A stretch of 64,000 nucleotides of DNA from Sulfuritalea sp. (GTDB lineage Bacteria > Pseudomonadota > Gammaproteobacteria > Burkholderiales > Rhodocyclaceae), in NCBI GenBank assembly GCA_023229685.1, contig JALNYT010000005.1, positions 195,814 through 259,813 on the forward strand, in the 5' to 3' direction. The position numbers were made by a program, and so were the translations under genes. Positions 7,161 through 14,962 of this stretch are shown one piece after another. The stretch's first letter is position 1; the number at the start of each line of letters is the position of its first letter. Under the pieces are notes generated by a model that was not told the DNA's origin, ran no database searches, and was given only the letters and a program-made list of their open reading frames with translations.

Positions 7161-7382
7161 CTATGTCGTCCGCAACCTCACCGCAAAGTCCGCCACGCCA
7201 AGCTTGAACAGAAGTTTCGCCGCCGCATCTAGCGTCTTGAATTCGCGCGTCTCGCGTTTGCCTGTCTCCAGCGCCTTGCCGTCGGCAATCACCATGTAGC
7301 CCTGCGACATCACGGCATAGTGAATCTGCACGCGCTTGATGGCCTGCGCGTCAATCAGCAATTTCAGTTCGCGCTCAATCAC
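7161..7382 (-). CDS. Small hypothetical protein (73 aa)
   Basis: The start codon overlaps the stop of the HTH gene before it (ATGA), so the pair is coupled. The product reads as an alpha-beta-alpha unit: MIERELKLLIDAQAI, a strand segment (GYMVIADGKAL), then DAAAKLLFKLGVADFAVRL. I recall similar small proteins beside HTH genes on integrative elements but cannot assign a function. An antitoxin or partition accessory role would be a guess. Confidence 0.6.
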   Translation of the reverse strand: MIERELKLLIDAQAIKRVQIHYAVMSQGYMVIADGKALETGKRETREFKTLDAAAKLLFKLGVADFAVRLRTT

Positions 7383-7627
7383 GAGACACCCCCATCCTGA
7401 GCCGTTGGCAAACCGAACAGGTCGGCTTGTTCCACTTCCACCAGCAAATCACCGGGCTTGACCTGGAGGAACTGGCACAGTTTGCCCAACACTTCGCGGT
7501 CGAAACTCTTAACCCGGTCGTTGTAGTAGCGGTCGAGCGTCGCCCGCGCGATGCCCGTCGCCCGACACACGTCGGAGACTTTGAGGCGCCTGGCGCCAAG
7601 GATGGTTGAGAGCCGACAGGTAATCAT
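7379..7627 (-). CDS. HTH regulator, Cro/C1 type
   Basis: The 82-residue product is a short XRE-like domain: LSTILGARRLKVSDVCRATG, then IARATLDRYYNDRVKSF as turn and recognition helix, and KLCQFLQVKPGDLLVEVE, as in stand-alone HTH_26-type repressors. It begins an overlapping minus-strand series (7627 to 6827) and diverges from the plus-strand gene at 7708 across an AT-rich 80-base region with a dyad (7645-7660), its likely operator. Together with the XRE gene at 3333 and AlpA it makes three small regulators on this element. Confidence 0.8.
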   Translation of the reverse strand: MITCRLSTILGARRLKVSDVCRATGIARATLDRYYNDRVKSFDREVLGKLCQFLQVKPGDLLVEVEQADLFGLPTAQDGGVS

Positions 7628-7644
7628 TGGTTAAATATAATTAT

Positions 7645-7660
7645 TGATCGAGTTCGATTA
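7645..7660. promoter_or_regulatory. Dyad operator in a divergent AT-rich promoter region
   Basis: TGATCGA (7645-7651) and TCGATTA (7654-7660) form an imperfect dyad (6 of 7) around a GT spacer, in the 80-base AT-rich gap between the divergent HTH gene (7627) and the gene at 7708. Position and symmetry suit binding by the HTH protein. Confidence 0.5.
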
Positions 7661-7707
7661 AATTATACGTTACCATGTAAATCAAAGCGAACTCATTCTT
7701 CTCTGCC

Positions 7708-8283
7708 ATGGAACCCGACCACGCCCGCAATCTCCTTCACGTCACGCGCGACGATTTCAAGCACGCCACCAAGGTGTTCGCCAGAAAGCGGCTGGCCTTG
7801 GGACCGGTGCTGATGGCCTTCGAGAGTGGGTTTCTGTCCTTCGAGTCTGGCGAAGTAATGGCGGTGATGCGCGCCACGGGCGATTGGCAGGGGCGCGCTG
7901 TTTTCTCGCCGGAAATCCTGCGAGCGCTGGCCACCGTGCCACCGGATGTCGACCCGATACCGATTGCCTACGCCGACGGTCACATTCTGATCGGCGGCAT
8001 GACGATCCGTTGCGAGTGGAGCTTGCCGAGGCAGGAACTTGCCCACGAAATCGAGAACCCCGGTCTGGTCGATTTGCTGGCACTCGGCCGCACGCTCACG
8101 CGCGCCGAAGTCAGAGGCAGTGAACTGGGCAAGCGCATTCGCAGCGCCAGAGAGAAGACCGAACGTCGCATCAGGAACGCTGCCGCGCAGTTGATCGAAC
8201 TGGAAATTTCGGAGCAGCAAATTCGCGCATTGGTGGAGGCGCGGATTGCCGGACGAATCAAGGAAGAAAAAGCTCACGGATGA
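7708..8283 (+). CDS. Hypothetical protein, possibly sliding-clamp-like (191 aa)
   Basis: The product has an N-terminal part with short strand patterns (FESGFLSFESGEVMAVM, then VFSPEILRALATVPPD, and HILIGGMTIRCEW) that loosely recall the beta-clamp/PCNA fold. It ends in a charged helical tail (ARIAGRIKEEKAHG). The clamp idea rests only on pattern and is weak; otherwise it is unknown. It is divergent from the HTH gene and is the only plus-strand gene in the middle of the element, converging with the minus-strand operon that ends at 8335. Confidence 0.5.
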   Translation: MEPDHARNLLHVTRDDFKHATKVFARKRLALGPVLMAFESGFLSFESGEVMAVMRATGDWQGRAVFSPEILRALATVPPDVDPIPIAYADGHILIGGMTIRCEWSLPRQELAHEIENPGLVDLLALGRTLTRAEVRGSELGKRIRSAREKTERRIRNAAAQLIELEISEQQIRALVEARIAGRIKEEKAHG

Positions 8284-8306
8284 GTTCATTGCTGACGTTG
8301 CGTAGC

Positions 8307-8330
8307 GCCGTCCCGCCAGCGCCGACTACT
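8307..8330 (-). repeat. Dispersed 22-bp motif, copy 3
   Basis: The minus strand matches the consensus exactly over AGTCGGCGCTGGCGGGACGG and C. It begins 5 bases after the stop codon of the minus-strand gene ending at 8335, in its sense orientation. Confidence 0.85.
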
Positions 8331-8334
8331 GACA

Positions 8335-8613
8335 CTACGGATATGTGAGGCTTGCCCGTGAAAGCAGCTTGTCCGCTGTTGAACCTGCTGGCAGTTGCAC
8401 GGGTGGAGCGGAGTCGTTCGATTTGTCCATAAGCCAGCGCCGAAACCCCTCCAGGCTGCCATGCTTGGCATTCACTTGCGCCCGACTTGTACCCATCCGC
8501 GCCAGTAACACGTCGATTCGCTTTTCCAGTTCCTCGTCGGTCAAGCGGGCGGGCCTCAGTTCAATCTTCATCGCCGCTTCCACTTTCAGCAAGCGTCGTT
8601 CAAGCGTTTTCAT
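8335..8613 (-). CDS. Small coiled-coil hypothetical protein (92 aa)
   Basis: The ATG at 8613 is chosen because a GAAGG site lies 8 bases before it and the protein then begins MKTLERRLLKVEA. That opening is nearly the same as the neighbouring upstream gene (MKTLDKRLSRLEA), so the two probably arose by duplication. The N-terminal heptads suggest a short coiled coil; the rest (LTDEELEKRIDVLLARMG) is helical. The start overlaps the preceding gene by 14 bases. Function unknown. Confidence 0.6.
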   Translation of the reverse strand: MKTLERRLLKVEAAMKIELRPARLTDEELEKRIDVLLARMGTSRAQVNAKHGSLEGFRRWLMDKSNDSAPPVQLPAGSTADKLLSRASLTYP

Positions 8614-8800
8614 GACAGCGCCTTCGGTTCTCCAGTGGTTCGGCGCGGTGAGTCCATACCGGCTCTTTGCCGGTTTCCAACCGAACTTCGGAAACGACGG
8701 CCATATCTCCGGGGCGAACAAAATTGATGTCGATCACCGTAACGTCGTCGGCATGGGGTTTCGCTTCCAGCCGGCTCAGTCTTTTATCGAGCGTCTTCAT
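8600..8800 (-). CDS. Small hypothetical protein (66 aa)
   Basis: The product opens with MKTLDKRLSRLEAKPHADDV, sharing its first dozen residues with the downstream gene, then has a strand-rich middle (VTVIDINFVRPGD). Its start overlaps the DUF5681 stop (ATGA) and its stop overlaps the next start, so it is a coupled member of the primase operon. Function unknown. Confidence 0.55.
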   Translation of the reverse strand: MKTLDKRLSRLEAKPHADDVTVIDINFVRPGDMAVVSEVRLETGKEPVWTHRAEPLENRRRCHENA

Positions 8801-9225
8801 GTCCGAGTCTCCAGAGCGGCAATACGCTGCTCAAGTTCTTGGGTTTCCAGTGCGCGCCGACGACCTTCCACGATGCCGGCTAGCGTAGCGGCTTCGCCGG
8901 GAAACAGCTCGCCCGTAGCGACAGCCTGCAAGATGGCTTCTTGCGCGGCGCTGACGCCTGCGGCGGTACCCGTGTCGGGCATATCCAGGGATACCGGGCG
9001 CTCTTTCGCGGGCGGTGCCAGTCTGTCCAGCACCATCCGGGCTGCGGTCAGGTCGCCGCCCTTGGCGGCAGTGATAACCGCATCGGTAATTTCCCTCGCT
9101 CCGGTTTCCATCAAGTTCAGCACCATCGCCGTGGCCTTGTTCCGGGAGCCTGCCGCTTTTCCCTTCGGGTTTCCAGATTGCCCCGGCTTCCATGCGTGAG
9201 GCGGCGCTTTTCGTTTTTCGGTCAT
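8797..9225 (-). CDS. DUF5681-domain protein
   Basis: The N-terminus HAWKPGQSGNPKGKAAGSRN is the DUF5681 signature. This short basic domain is found on phage and satellite elements, often next to packaging or replication genes. The rest is helical and charged, ending in a coiled-coil-like EQRIAALETRT. At 142 residues it fits the family's usual size. An AAAGGA site precedes the ATG. Some such proteins are annotated as small-terminase-like; that role would suit a satellite but is not shown by the sequence. Confidence 0.8.
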   Translation of the reverse strand: MTEKRKAPPHAWKPGQSGNPKGKAAGSRNKATAMVLNLMETGAREITDAVITAAKGGDLTAARMVLDRLAPPAKERPVSLDMPDTGTAAGVSAAQEAILQAVATGELFPGEAATLAGIVEGRRRALETQELEQRIAALETRT

Positions 9226-9300
9226 TGCATTTCCTTTGTTGATTTAGAGAGTGCGCCCGTCACTTCAAGACGATGCGCAAAATTGGTCGGAGTCGCTTGT

Positions 9301-9720
9301 TCATTGCAATGTCTCCCGCGTCGTATGCTTCTCGATCAGTTCCAGCAGGGCGAAGGCGTCATAGCGCGACTTCGGAATGCGAAGCTCACAAGCCGTTTTG
9401 CCCCGGATCGCCAGCGTAAGAATTACAGACTCAAGGTCGACGTCGTCGTGGGCCTCCATCGCATAGCGCAGTCCGGGGTCGCCGTGCAGCTTGGCGATTA
9501 CCTTCTCCACGCGGTCATCCGCAGGCGTCCGCGCCGTGTTGCCAGCGCCGACTTTTGGCGTATCCCTTGCCGGTGCCCTCGCTCGGGAGGCTTGCGACTC
9601 TTGCGACTCTGCGACTTTTGGGGCAGCAATGGCCGGCAGTTCTTCCGAAGGTCGCAGAGTCGCAGAAGTCGCAGGTGAGCAAACTGGCGCATTCATGAGT
9701 TCAGCGGGGTTAAACCACAT
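9301..9720 (-). CDS. Linker-rich accessory protein after the primase (139 aa)
   Basis: The ATG at 9720 overlaps the primase stop (ATGTGGTTTAA), indicating coupling; a longer frame from 9759 is less likely. The first half is a low-complexity Pro/Ala/Ser segment encoded by repeats of TGCGACT and its complement, and it contains one dispersed-motif copy read as KVGAGNTA. The second half (RVEKVIAKLHGDPGLRYAME, then DVDLESVILTLAIRGK) is folded-looking and ends in a helix. Related proteins with repetitive N-termini follow primases on similar elements, as far as I recall; the function is unknown. Confidence 0.65.
   Translation of the reverse strand: MWFNPAELMNAPVCSPATSATLRPSEELPAIAAPKVAESQESQASRARAPARDTPKVGAGNTARTPADDRVEKVIAKLHGDPGLRYAMEAHDDVDLESVILTLAIRGKTACELRIPKSRYDAFALLELIEKHTTRETLQ
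9533..9556 (-). repeat. Dispersed 22-bp motif, copy 4 (in a CDS)
   Basis: The minus strand reads AAAAGTCGGCGCTGGCAACA then CGGC, two bases off consensus, and encodes KVGAGNTA in the linker of the gene at 9301-9720. Confidence 0.7.
9593..9673. repeat. Iteron-like TGCGACT repeats
   Basis: Three direct copies of TGCGACTC/T (9593, 9602, 9610) face three complementary copies with AGTCGCA or GGTCGCA cores (about 9650, 9658, 9667) across a 33-base spacer. They lie inside the coding region just downstream of the primase gene. The spacing of about 9 bases is helical-turn-like. They may be an origin for the element's primase-helicase. Confidence 0.6.
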
Positions 9721-12265
9721 GATGAATGACCTCCCATGACTTTCGGGCAGAGACGCCATCCACCACCATGCCCGGCCCGTTCTCGATCAGGTAGCCCGCT
9801 GTCACCAGTTCGTTGATTGCCGACAGCAGGCGGGGCTTGTTGCGTAGCTGGCTGGGGCCGGCGTGCAATACCTGCTTTGTCCGAAACATTTTCAGGCCAC
9901 GATCACGCAACCACGCCGACAGTGTTTCCGCATCGCCAACAGACTGAGGGACAGCAGCGGCGCCACGAATCCGCAGTGCCTCAGCCAGGTACCATTGCAT
10001 CAGCACCAGCGCCCGCTGTAAGTATTCGGACTCGATCACGCGGACGGATAGCCCGCCTTCGATCACCGCAAGAATGCCGGCAATGCGGCAGGCATTTTCC
10101 GGCGCCTTTGATGTTCGGTCGCGCAGCTCACACAAATCAGCACCGCTCGCCATCAATGTCTCAAACTGATTACTGGCTGCAACGGCCAGCGCTTTCGCGT
10201 CTGGCGACAGCTCAAGCTCGAAAGGAGTCAGTTCCTGCCCAGACTCGTCGCCGGTCGCTGGCGTCGCTTCCATCAGCCCCTTGAACACGGCGTACAGGCG
10301 CTTCATTGCTGGCAAGTCGCCGGCCCATGCAAACCGCTCCATGTGTCGTGTCCCGATGGTAGTCGCTGGCCAGGCCACCAAACAGCGCGCCAACAATCCT
10401 TGCCCGTTCGCCATCCGATCTGACAGCAACTTGACCATCACGTCAGGCTGCGCCAATTGATGCAGCGCCATCCGCCGCCCGTAGAGGATGCCGGCGCCAT
10501 CGACAGCGCGAACACGATCAAACGGCGAGCCGTCCCACAGCTTGCACCACCGCGCAAACGTCTTGAGCGCGTTGTCGGAATTCAGCGCATGGCCACCGAT
10601 CAGCAGACCGCCCTCGTCGCTGAATAGCGCCACACTTGGCTGGGAGACAACCATCAACTTGAAGAGCCCCTCGACTGTCGGGTCGGTCACGAAACGCAAG
10701 GGCGCTACCGGCGCGCTGGGCTCTTCCCCGCAGCGCTCGACAGCGGCCATGACTTCCGCTTGGGTTGCCGTCCCTTTCTTGCCGGTGGTAGCGGCCTTCC
10801 GGGCAGCATCCACCGCGTGCTTATGGGCCGCAGCCGCAACTTCGTATAGCTTGTGCTTTTCGGTGTAAATGGCCATATCCGCGCGTTCCTGCGCTTTTGC
10901 CGCGCCAAGTACCAAATCATCTATTGCGCTCTTGCGTTCGCCGGATTCGCCAACAGTCAAAAAGAATAATGTCGAAGGCTTCACTTCACCCCAAGGCATC
11001 TTGATATTGGCGTGCGCCTGAACGGCAAATGATGCGGCTGCCAGCACGCTTTGACAGCACAAGGCCAGTGGCGCCTTCACCGATTCATGCAGCGCGGTAG
11101 CGGCACCGCCCAAAACCGTGCCGAGTGACTGAACAGGAAAGCCCTCGGCAGGGGGCAACATCGCCCGCAGCGGTTCGGGGGCCATGCGCTCACCAGCCCG
11201 CAGCGGTTCGGCTTGATGCGCTGCCTTGCCCGGTGCGCTCGCGACCGCGATGGCTTGTGCCACGGCATCAGCGCCGTGCAGTTGCGCCAGGTCGTTCATG
11301 TCCTTCATTTCGGGATCGCGGTCGGTGCCGAAGTTGGGGATTGCCGTCTTGCCAGCGCCGACTTTTGCCGCCTCGATTGCATGGGGATCAGGTTCGCCGG
11401 TCGCCTTCACCAGATCGGCCAGAATCACCAGGGTCGCCGCCGGGTAGCGTTCGCGCATGATCTTCGCCACCGCTGGCAGGTTGCCCGACGATAGCGCCGC
11501 AATGGCAGGGAGTCCGCTGGCTTCCTTGGCAGATAGCACGGTCGCCACGCCTTCACCTATCAGCAGGGTCAAGCCGTCGCCGTCGCCACCTGGCAGGCGT
11601 TCGGTTGCCCAATACCCGCCCACCTTACTACCGCGCCCGGCCAGTGCCGCCTTGCGCTTGTCGCCGTCAATCAGTTCCAGCGTTGATATGCCATCGCCTT
11701 GCTTGACTGGAACCACCAGCAAACGGCCCGTGAGCGGTTCGCCGCCCGACTTCGGCGCATAGCCCAAGATCGCCGCCGCCGCGCCCGTGTCAATCTCTCG
11801 CAGGGTCGGCACCGGGGAAACATCCTTGCGTGACAGATAGGGATTGTCGGCTGTCGCCCCGGTCGCCGCTTTCAGGATCGCCGCCGCTTTCTTCGCCGTG
11901 TCGGCACGTTCGCGGGTTTTTTCGGCCTCGTCTTGCGCGGCCCGTTCGGCATTTTGTCGCTGGCGCTCGGCAAGCTCTTCGGGGGGCGGCTTCTGATAGG
12001 TGCCATCGTCCTGCCAGCCATGCCTTATGGCCTCATGGAACAGACTTGCAATCGTTATCTTGCCGCTGGCTTTGATGCTCTTCCATACGTCCCTCGCATC
12101 TGCGGCCTGATAGGTTTCGCCTTGCTCGCTCCATGCGTCCCACAGATCAAAGCCGGCGTCATCAAGTTCCGACTTGACGGCCATCCCCATTCGTAGCCAG
12201 GTGTCGCGGTCGCTGGCGGGAATGAAGCCCAGGGCGTCGCGGATTCGGTCATTCGCGTTAAGCAT
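9710..12265 (-). CDS. Primase-helicase: PriCT_2, Toprim and DUF3987 domains
   Basis: The 851-residue replication protein of the element. Residues 1-85 match PriCT_2 (DALGFIPASDRDTWLRMGMA). Residues about 215-330 form a Toprim domain (LLIGEGVATVLSA as the acidic motif, then ATLVILAD). Residues about 380-800 are DUF3987, a P-loop ATPase with Walker A TVGESGERKS and Walker B LFSDEGG. It would prime and unwind DNA for element replication. A dispersed-motif copy is read as KVGAGKTA in a Toprim loop; despite its look this is not the P-loop. It heads the minus-strand run down to 8335 and follows the small gene at 12258, overlapping it by 8 bases. Confidence 0.9.
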   Translation of the reverse strand: MLNANDRIRDALGFIPASDRDTWLRMGMAVKSELDDAGFDLWDAWSEQGETYQAADARDVWKSIKASGKITIASLFHEAIRHGWQDDGTYQKPPPEELAERQRQNAERAAQDEAEKTRERADTAKKAAAILKAATGATADNPYLSRKDVSPVPTLREIDTGAAAAILGYAPKSGGEPLTGRLLVVPVKQGDGISTLELIDGDKRKAALAGRGSKVGGYWATERLPGGDGDGLTLLIGEGVATVLSAKEASGLPAIAALSSGNLPAVAKIMRERYPAATLVILADLVKATGEPDPHAIEAAKVGAGKTAIPNFGTDRDPEMKDMNDLAQLHGADAVAQAIAVASAPGKAAHQAEPLRAGERMAPEPLRAMLPPAEGFPVQSLGTVLGGAATALHESVKAPLALCCQSVLAAASFAVQAHANIKMPWGEVKPSTLFFLTVGESGERKSAIDDLVLGAAKAQERADMAIYTEKHKLYEVAAAAHKHAVDAARKAATTGKKGTATQAEVMAAVERCGEEPSAPVAPLRFVTDPTVEGLFKLMVVSQPSVALFSDEGGLLIGGHALNSDNALKTFARWCKLWDGSPFDRVRAVDGAGILYGRRMALHQLAQPDVMVKLLSDRMANGQGLLARCLVAWPATTIGTRHMERFAWAGDLPAMKRLYAVFKGLMEATPATGDESGQELTPFELELSPDAKALAVAASNQFETLMASGADLCELRDRTSKAPENACRIAGILAVIEGGLSVRVIESEYLQRALVLMQWYLAEALRIRGAAAVPQSVGDAETLSAWLRDRGLKMFRTKQVLHAGPSQLRNKPRLLSAINELVTAGYLIENGPGMVVDGVSARKSWEVIHHVV
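11343..11366 (-). repeat. Dispersed 22-bp motif, copy 5 (in the primase)
   Basis: The minus strand reads AAAAGTCGGCGCTGGCAAGA then CGGC, two bases off consensus, encoding KVGAGKTA in a variable loop of the Toprim region. Confidence 0.75.
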
Positions 12266-12443
12266 CGCGCAGCCCTCCGCGTTGAATCAGCCAGTCCGCC
12301 AGCACAACAGGCAGCAAGCCCCACAGGGCAAGCCGCACAATCAAGGTCTTGATGCAGGATGCGGCCGGGGTATGATTGCGGTTATCAGAAGTCTTTGGGG
12401 TCGCCCGGTGCCAGCCGTTGCGGCCCTTCGTTTTTGTGGTCAT
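12258..12443 (-). CDS. Small single-pass membrane protein (61 aa)
   Basis: Starting at the ATG at 12443 (MTTKTKGRNGWH), the product has a basic N-terminus and one hydrophobic segment (TLIVRLALWGLLPVVLADWL). It lies between alpA and the primase with an 8-base overlap into the primase. I recall similar tiny proteins in this place on related elements. Function unknown. An upstream start at 12467 is possible but would overlap alpA. Confidence 0.55.
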   Translation of the reverse strand: MTTKTKGRNGWHRATPKTSDNRNHTPAASCIKTLIVRLALWGLLPVVLADWLIQRGGLRDA

Positions 12444-12453
12444 GTCGCCGCCC

Positions 12454-12669
12454 CTATGCCGATGCAATCAGAGCGCGAATGTCCTCAACTCGCCAGAATG
12501 TCCCACGTCCGCTGCCAATTTTTACGGCCTTCGGAAACCGTCCGGATTTGACACCAGCCCACCAGCAAGATTTCTTGACGGGGATGATTGGGGGAATCGG
12601 CGGTTCCGCTTTGGGGTCGCCGATGATTTGCGGCAATCGAAGAAAGCCGGTTGAGGGGAGTTGGTTCAT
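12454..12669 (-). CDS. alpA: AlpA-family transcriptional regulator
   Basis: The 71-residue product has the AlpA winged-helix/MerR-like pattern: GFLRLPQIIGD, then IPVKKSCWWAGVKSGRFPKA with the conserved S-x-W-W-x-G-V-K-x-G-x-F-P, and GTFWRVEDIRALIA. AlpA proteins switch on excision and replication genes in P4-like satellites and PICIs. An AAGGA site precedes the ATG. The upstream region carries an 11-bp perfect inverted repeat (12730-12783) that probably surrounds its promoter. Confidence 0.9.
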   Translation of the reverse strand: MNQLPSTGFLRLPQIIGDPKAEPPIPPIIPVKKSCWWAGVKSGRFPKAVKIGSGRGTFWRVEDIRALIASA

Positions 12670-12729
12670 TGCATCCGTCCTTATCCAAGTTAAGACGGGT
12701 GCATCCTAATTTTTCCGAAAATGGGTCGC

Positions 12730-12783
12730 CAGACTGGTCGAAAAACCGTCTCTCTATAAGTACCCCGTTTTACGACCAGTCTG
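12730..12783. promoter_or_regulatory. 11-bp perfect inverted repeat upstream of alpA
   Basis: CAGACTGGTCG (12730-12740) and CGACCAGTCTG (12773-12783) are exact complements separated by 32 bases. The spacer includes TTATAGAG on the minus strand, a plausible -10 region for alpA. One arm overlaps the last codons of the upstream gene. The arrangement suits paired operators that could loop or close the alpA promoter; the wide spacer argues against a simple terminator. Confidence 0.6.
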
Positions 12784-13600
12784 ATTCATGGACGAGTAAG
12801 TCTTTGCCGTCAGCGGTCTTGCCGATTGCGTGCGGCTTGATGAAGCTCACTGGGATTTCTTCATAGATAGCCTGCGAATCCCTCATACCTATTTTGTGGT
12901 TAGTTCGGATTACGTTACGCAAGTTAAGGGCGTCCACCGCTTTGAATATCGCGTCCTTACCAACATTCCGTATACCTGCGATCTTGGTGGCACGACGTGC
13001 GAATTTTGTAAACTGGCTCTTGACGCTCTTCGTCGGCGTGCCGTCAAGCACGTCACGAAAGATAATCGCCAAACTATGAATGAAGTGTTGTTCGGCCCAT
13101 CTTGGAAGAACATGGGGAAGGGTGGGTAAGCGCCGCAGCGAATTTCCGCTTGCTTCACTCAATTTGAGAAGATCTTCGCGTAGTTGATTCCGTTTAGCAC
13201 CGCAGTCATCAAGCAGGCATCGCGTAACTTCATCCAGATTCACTAGCCCGTTTGATAGCCCAGAACCAGAACCAAAATTACGACCCTCAATATCCTCCCA
13301 TTTGGCGAAGCCGGTAAGAAGCAGGAGGCTGTGCTTTCGAAGATGTTCGAGGCGGCGGCGAATCTGGGATATCTTACGCAAGCTGAGTTCGCTCTCCTCG
13401 GCTTTATAGGAGCCAATCGCCAAAGACATGTGCTCTGAAAAGGTTTTTAGTTTCCCGTCAGCCAAATCGTTGCGACCCGCATCCGCCAGAAGTTCGGTTA
13501 CATCTTTTGCGGACAACATGAATGCTTGTGGCTGTAGCGCGTAGGTAATGGCGCAAGGAAAGTATTTGCCGGTCGTTACTTTCGTTTTTGCAGTTGGCAT
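12770..13600 (-). CDS. Hypothetical protein between integrase and alpA (276 aa)
   Basis: The 276-residue product is helical and basic in the middle (SQIRRRLEHLRKHSLLLLTG, then QFTKFARRATKIAGIRNVGK) with no motif I recognise. The position between int and alpA is where satellites carry regulatory or accessory genes. AT content is higher than in the integrase. No strong ribosome site lies next to the ATG at 13600. A plus-strand frame over the same DNA lacks supporting features. Confidence 0.65.
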   Translation of the reverse strand: MPTAKTKVTTGKYFPCAITYALQPQAFMLSAKDVTELLADAGRNDLADGKLKTFSEHMSLAIGSYKAEESELSLRKISQIRRRLEHLRKHSLLLLTGFAKWEDIEGRNFGSGSGLSNGLVNLDEVTRCLLDDCGAKRNQLREDLLKLSEASGNSLRRLPTLPHVLPRWAEQHFIHSLAIIFRDVLDGTPTKSVKSQFTKFARRATKIAGIRNVGKDAIFKAVDALNLRNVIRTNHKIGMRDSQAIYEEIPVSFIKPHAIGKTADGKDLLVHESDWS

Positions 13601-13696
13601 TTGAACACCCCTTTCAAGCCCCCTCGATTAGATGCCGCGCCAGCCGGGTAAGGGTGTCCCGGTTTTCGCCTCATTGGGTCAGACGAAGCAAAATCG

Positions 13697-14959
13697 TTAT
13701 GCCGCGTTGCCGTGGAGCGGTATCACGTCGGCGCCGGCCTTCAGCTTGTCCAGATAGTCCGCCCATTGCTGCATCATCTTCCGCCGTTCGGGAAGGTGCG
13801 CCGTTCGGTTATAGGCCCGCCCGTTCGGATCTTTCACGGCATGGGCTAATTGGTGTTCGATCAGTTCAGGGCGCACTTGTAGCACTTCATCAAGGATTGT
13901 CCGCGCCATCGCCCGGAAGCCGTGTCCGCTCATTTCTTCTTTGCCGATGCCCATGCGCCGCATGGCCGCGAGGATCGCGTTATCGCTCATCGGCCGACCA
14001 TTTGTCCGCGCCCCCGGAAAGACATAAACCCCGTTGCCGGTCAGGGCGTGAAGCTCGCGCAGGATCGCTACCGCTTGGGTTGCCAGCGGGACGATATGCT
14101 CGCTGTCGGTCTTGGTAACGTGATACCGCCATTCGGCGGCGTCGAGGTCGATGTCCGCCCATACCGCGTTGCGCAGTTCGCCGGGGCGCACGAATACCAA
14201 GGGCGCAAGACGAAGGGCACAGGCTACGGTCAAGGTGCCTTGGTAGCCGTCGAGTGTTCGCAGTAGTTCCGCTACCTGAGGCGGATTGGTCACTGCCGAA
14301 AAGTGTTCGCCTTTGAATGGGGGCAGGGCGCCACGCAGATCGCTGGAGGGGTCGCGCGCAGCCCTGCCAGTGGCCACGGCGTAGCGGAAGACCTGCCCGC
14401 AGTTGCCAAGGGCGCGGTGCGCGGTTTCGAGTGCCCCACGGGCTTCAATCCGACGCACCACAGCCAGCAATTCGGGGGCGGTCACGTCGGCAATGGGCTT
14501 GCCACCGATCCAAGGAAAAATATCACGTTCAAAACGCCGGATGATCCGGTCGCCATGATGCTCTGCCCATCCGGGCGAGTGTTTGATATACCACTCCCGC
14601 GCCACTACCTCAAAACTGTTCGCCCCCCGTTCAGCCTTTGCCGCTTTGGTGGCCTTCCGGTGTTCGCCGGGATCAACTCCATCGGCCAGTAACTTGCGGG
14701 CATCGTCGCGCCGGGTTCTGGCATCCTTCAATCCAACATCGGGATAGACGCCAAGGGATAGCAGCTTTTCCTTGCCGTCGAATTTGTAGCGAAGTCGCCA
14801 CCACTTACCCCCGGCAGGGGTAACAAGCAGGAACAGGCCGCGCTCGTCAAACAACTTGTAGGGGCCATCGACGGCGACAAGGATTGATTTCCCTTCCTCG
14901 TCCTTGTCGGGCTTCGCGCCGGGTTTGGTGTTACGGACTGTGGTGTCGGTCAGAGCCAT
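13697..14959 (-). CDS. int: P4-type tyrosine integrase
   Basis: The 420-residue recombinase has an N-terminal arm-binding domain (DUF4102, residues 1-95, with WWRLRYKFDGKEKLLSLGVY), a SAM-like core-binding domain, and a catalytic domain with Arg in RPGEL, His-x-x-Arg in HGFRAMART, His in EHQLAHAV and the nucleophilic Tyr in AYNRT. Its gene starts 166 bases from the 3' end of ssrA and is transcribed away from it, the standard layout for elements in tmRNA or tRNA genes. An AAGGAG site precedes the ATG, and a GTTACCCT arm-like octamer overlaps this region, so integrase could limit its own synthesis. Confidence 0.95.
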   Translation of the reverse strand: MALTDTTVRNTKPGAKPDKDEEGKSILVAVDGPYKLFDERGLFLLVTPAGGKWWRLRYKFDGKEKLLSLGVYPDVGLKDARTRRDDARKLLADGVDPGEHRKATKAAKAERGANSFEVVAREWYIKHSPGWAEHHGDRIIRRFERDIFPWIGGKPIADVTAPELLAVVRRIEARGALETAHRALGNCGQVFRYAVATGRAARDPSSDLRGALPPFKGEHFSAVTNPPQVAELLRTLDGYQGTLTVACALRLAPLVFVRPGELRNAVWADIDLDAAEWRYHVTKTDSEHIVPLATQAVAILRELHALTGNGVYVFPGARTNGRPMSDNAILAAMRRMGIGKEEMSGHGFRAMARTILDEVLQVRPELIEHQLAHAVKDPNGRAYNRTAHLPERRKMMQQWADYLDKLKAGADVIPLHGNAA

Positions 14960-14962
14960 TTC

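Noticed and set aside
7161..7627. Toxin-antitoxin pair
   Set aside because: The overlapping HTH and 73-aa genes have the right size, but the second shows no known toxin motif.
11343..11366. P-loop in the primase (VGAGKTA)
   Set aside because: The motif lacks the full G-x-x-x-x-G-K-S/T geometry in context, lies in a Toprim loop, and is produced by the dispersed DNA motif; the true Walker A is TVGESGERKS.
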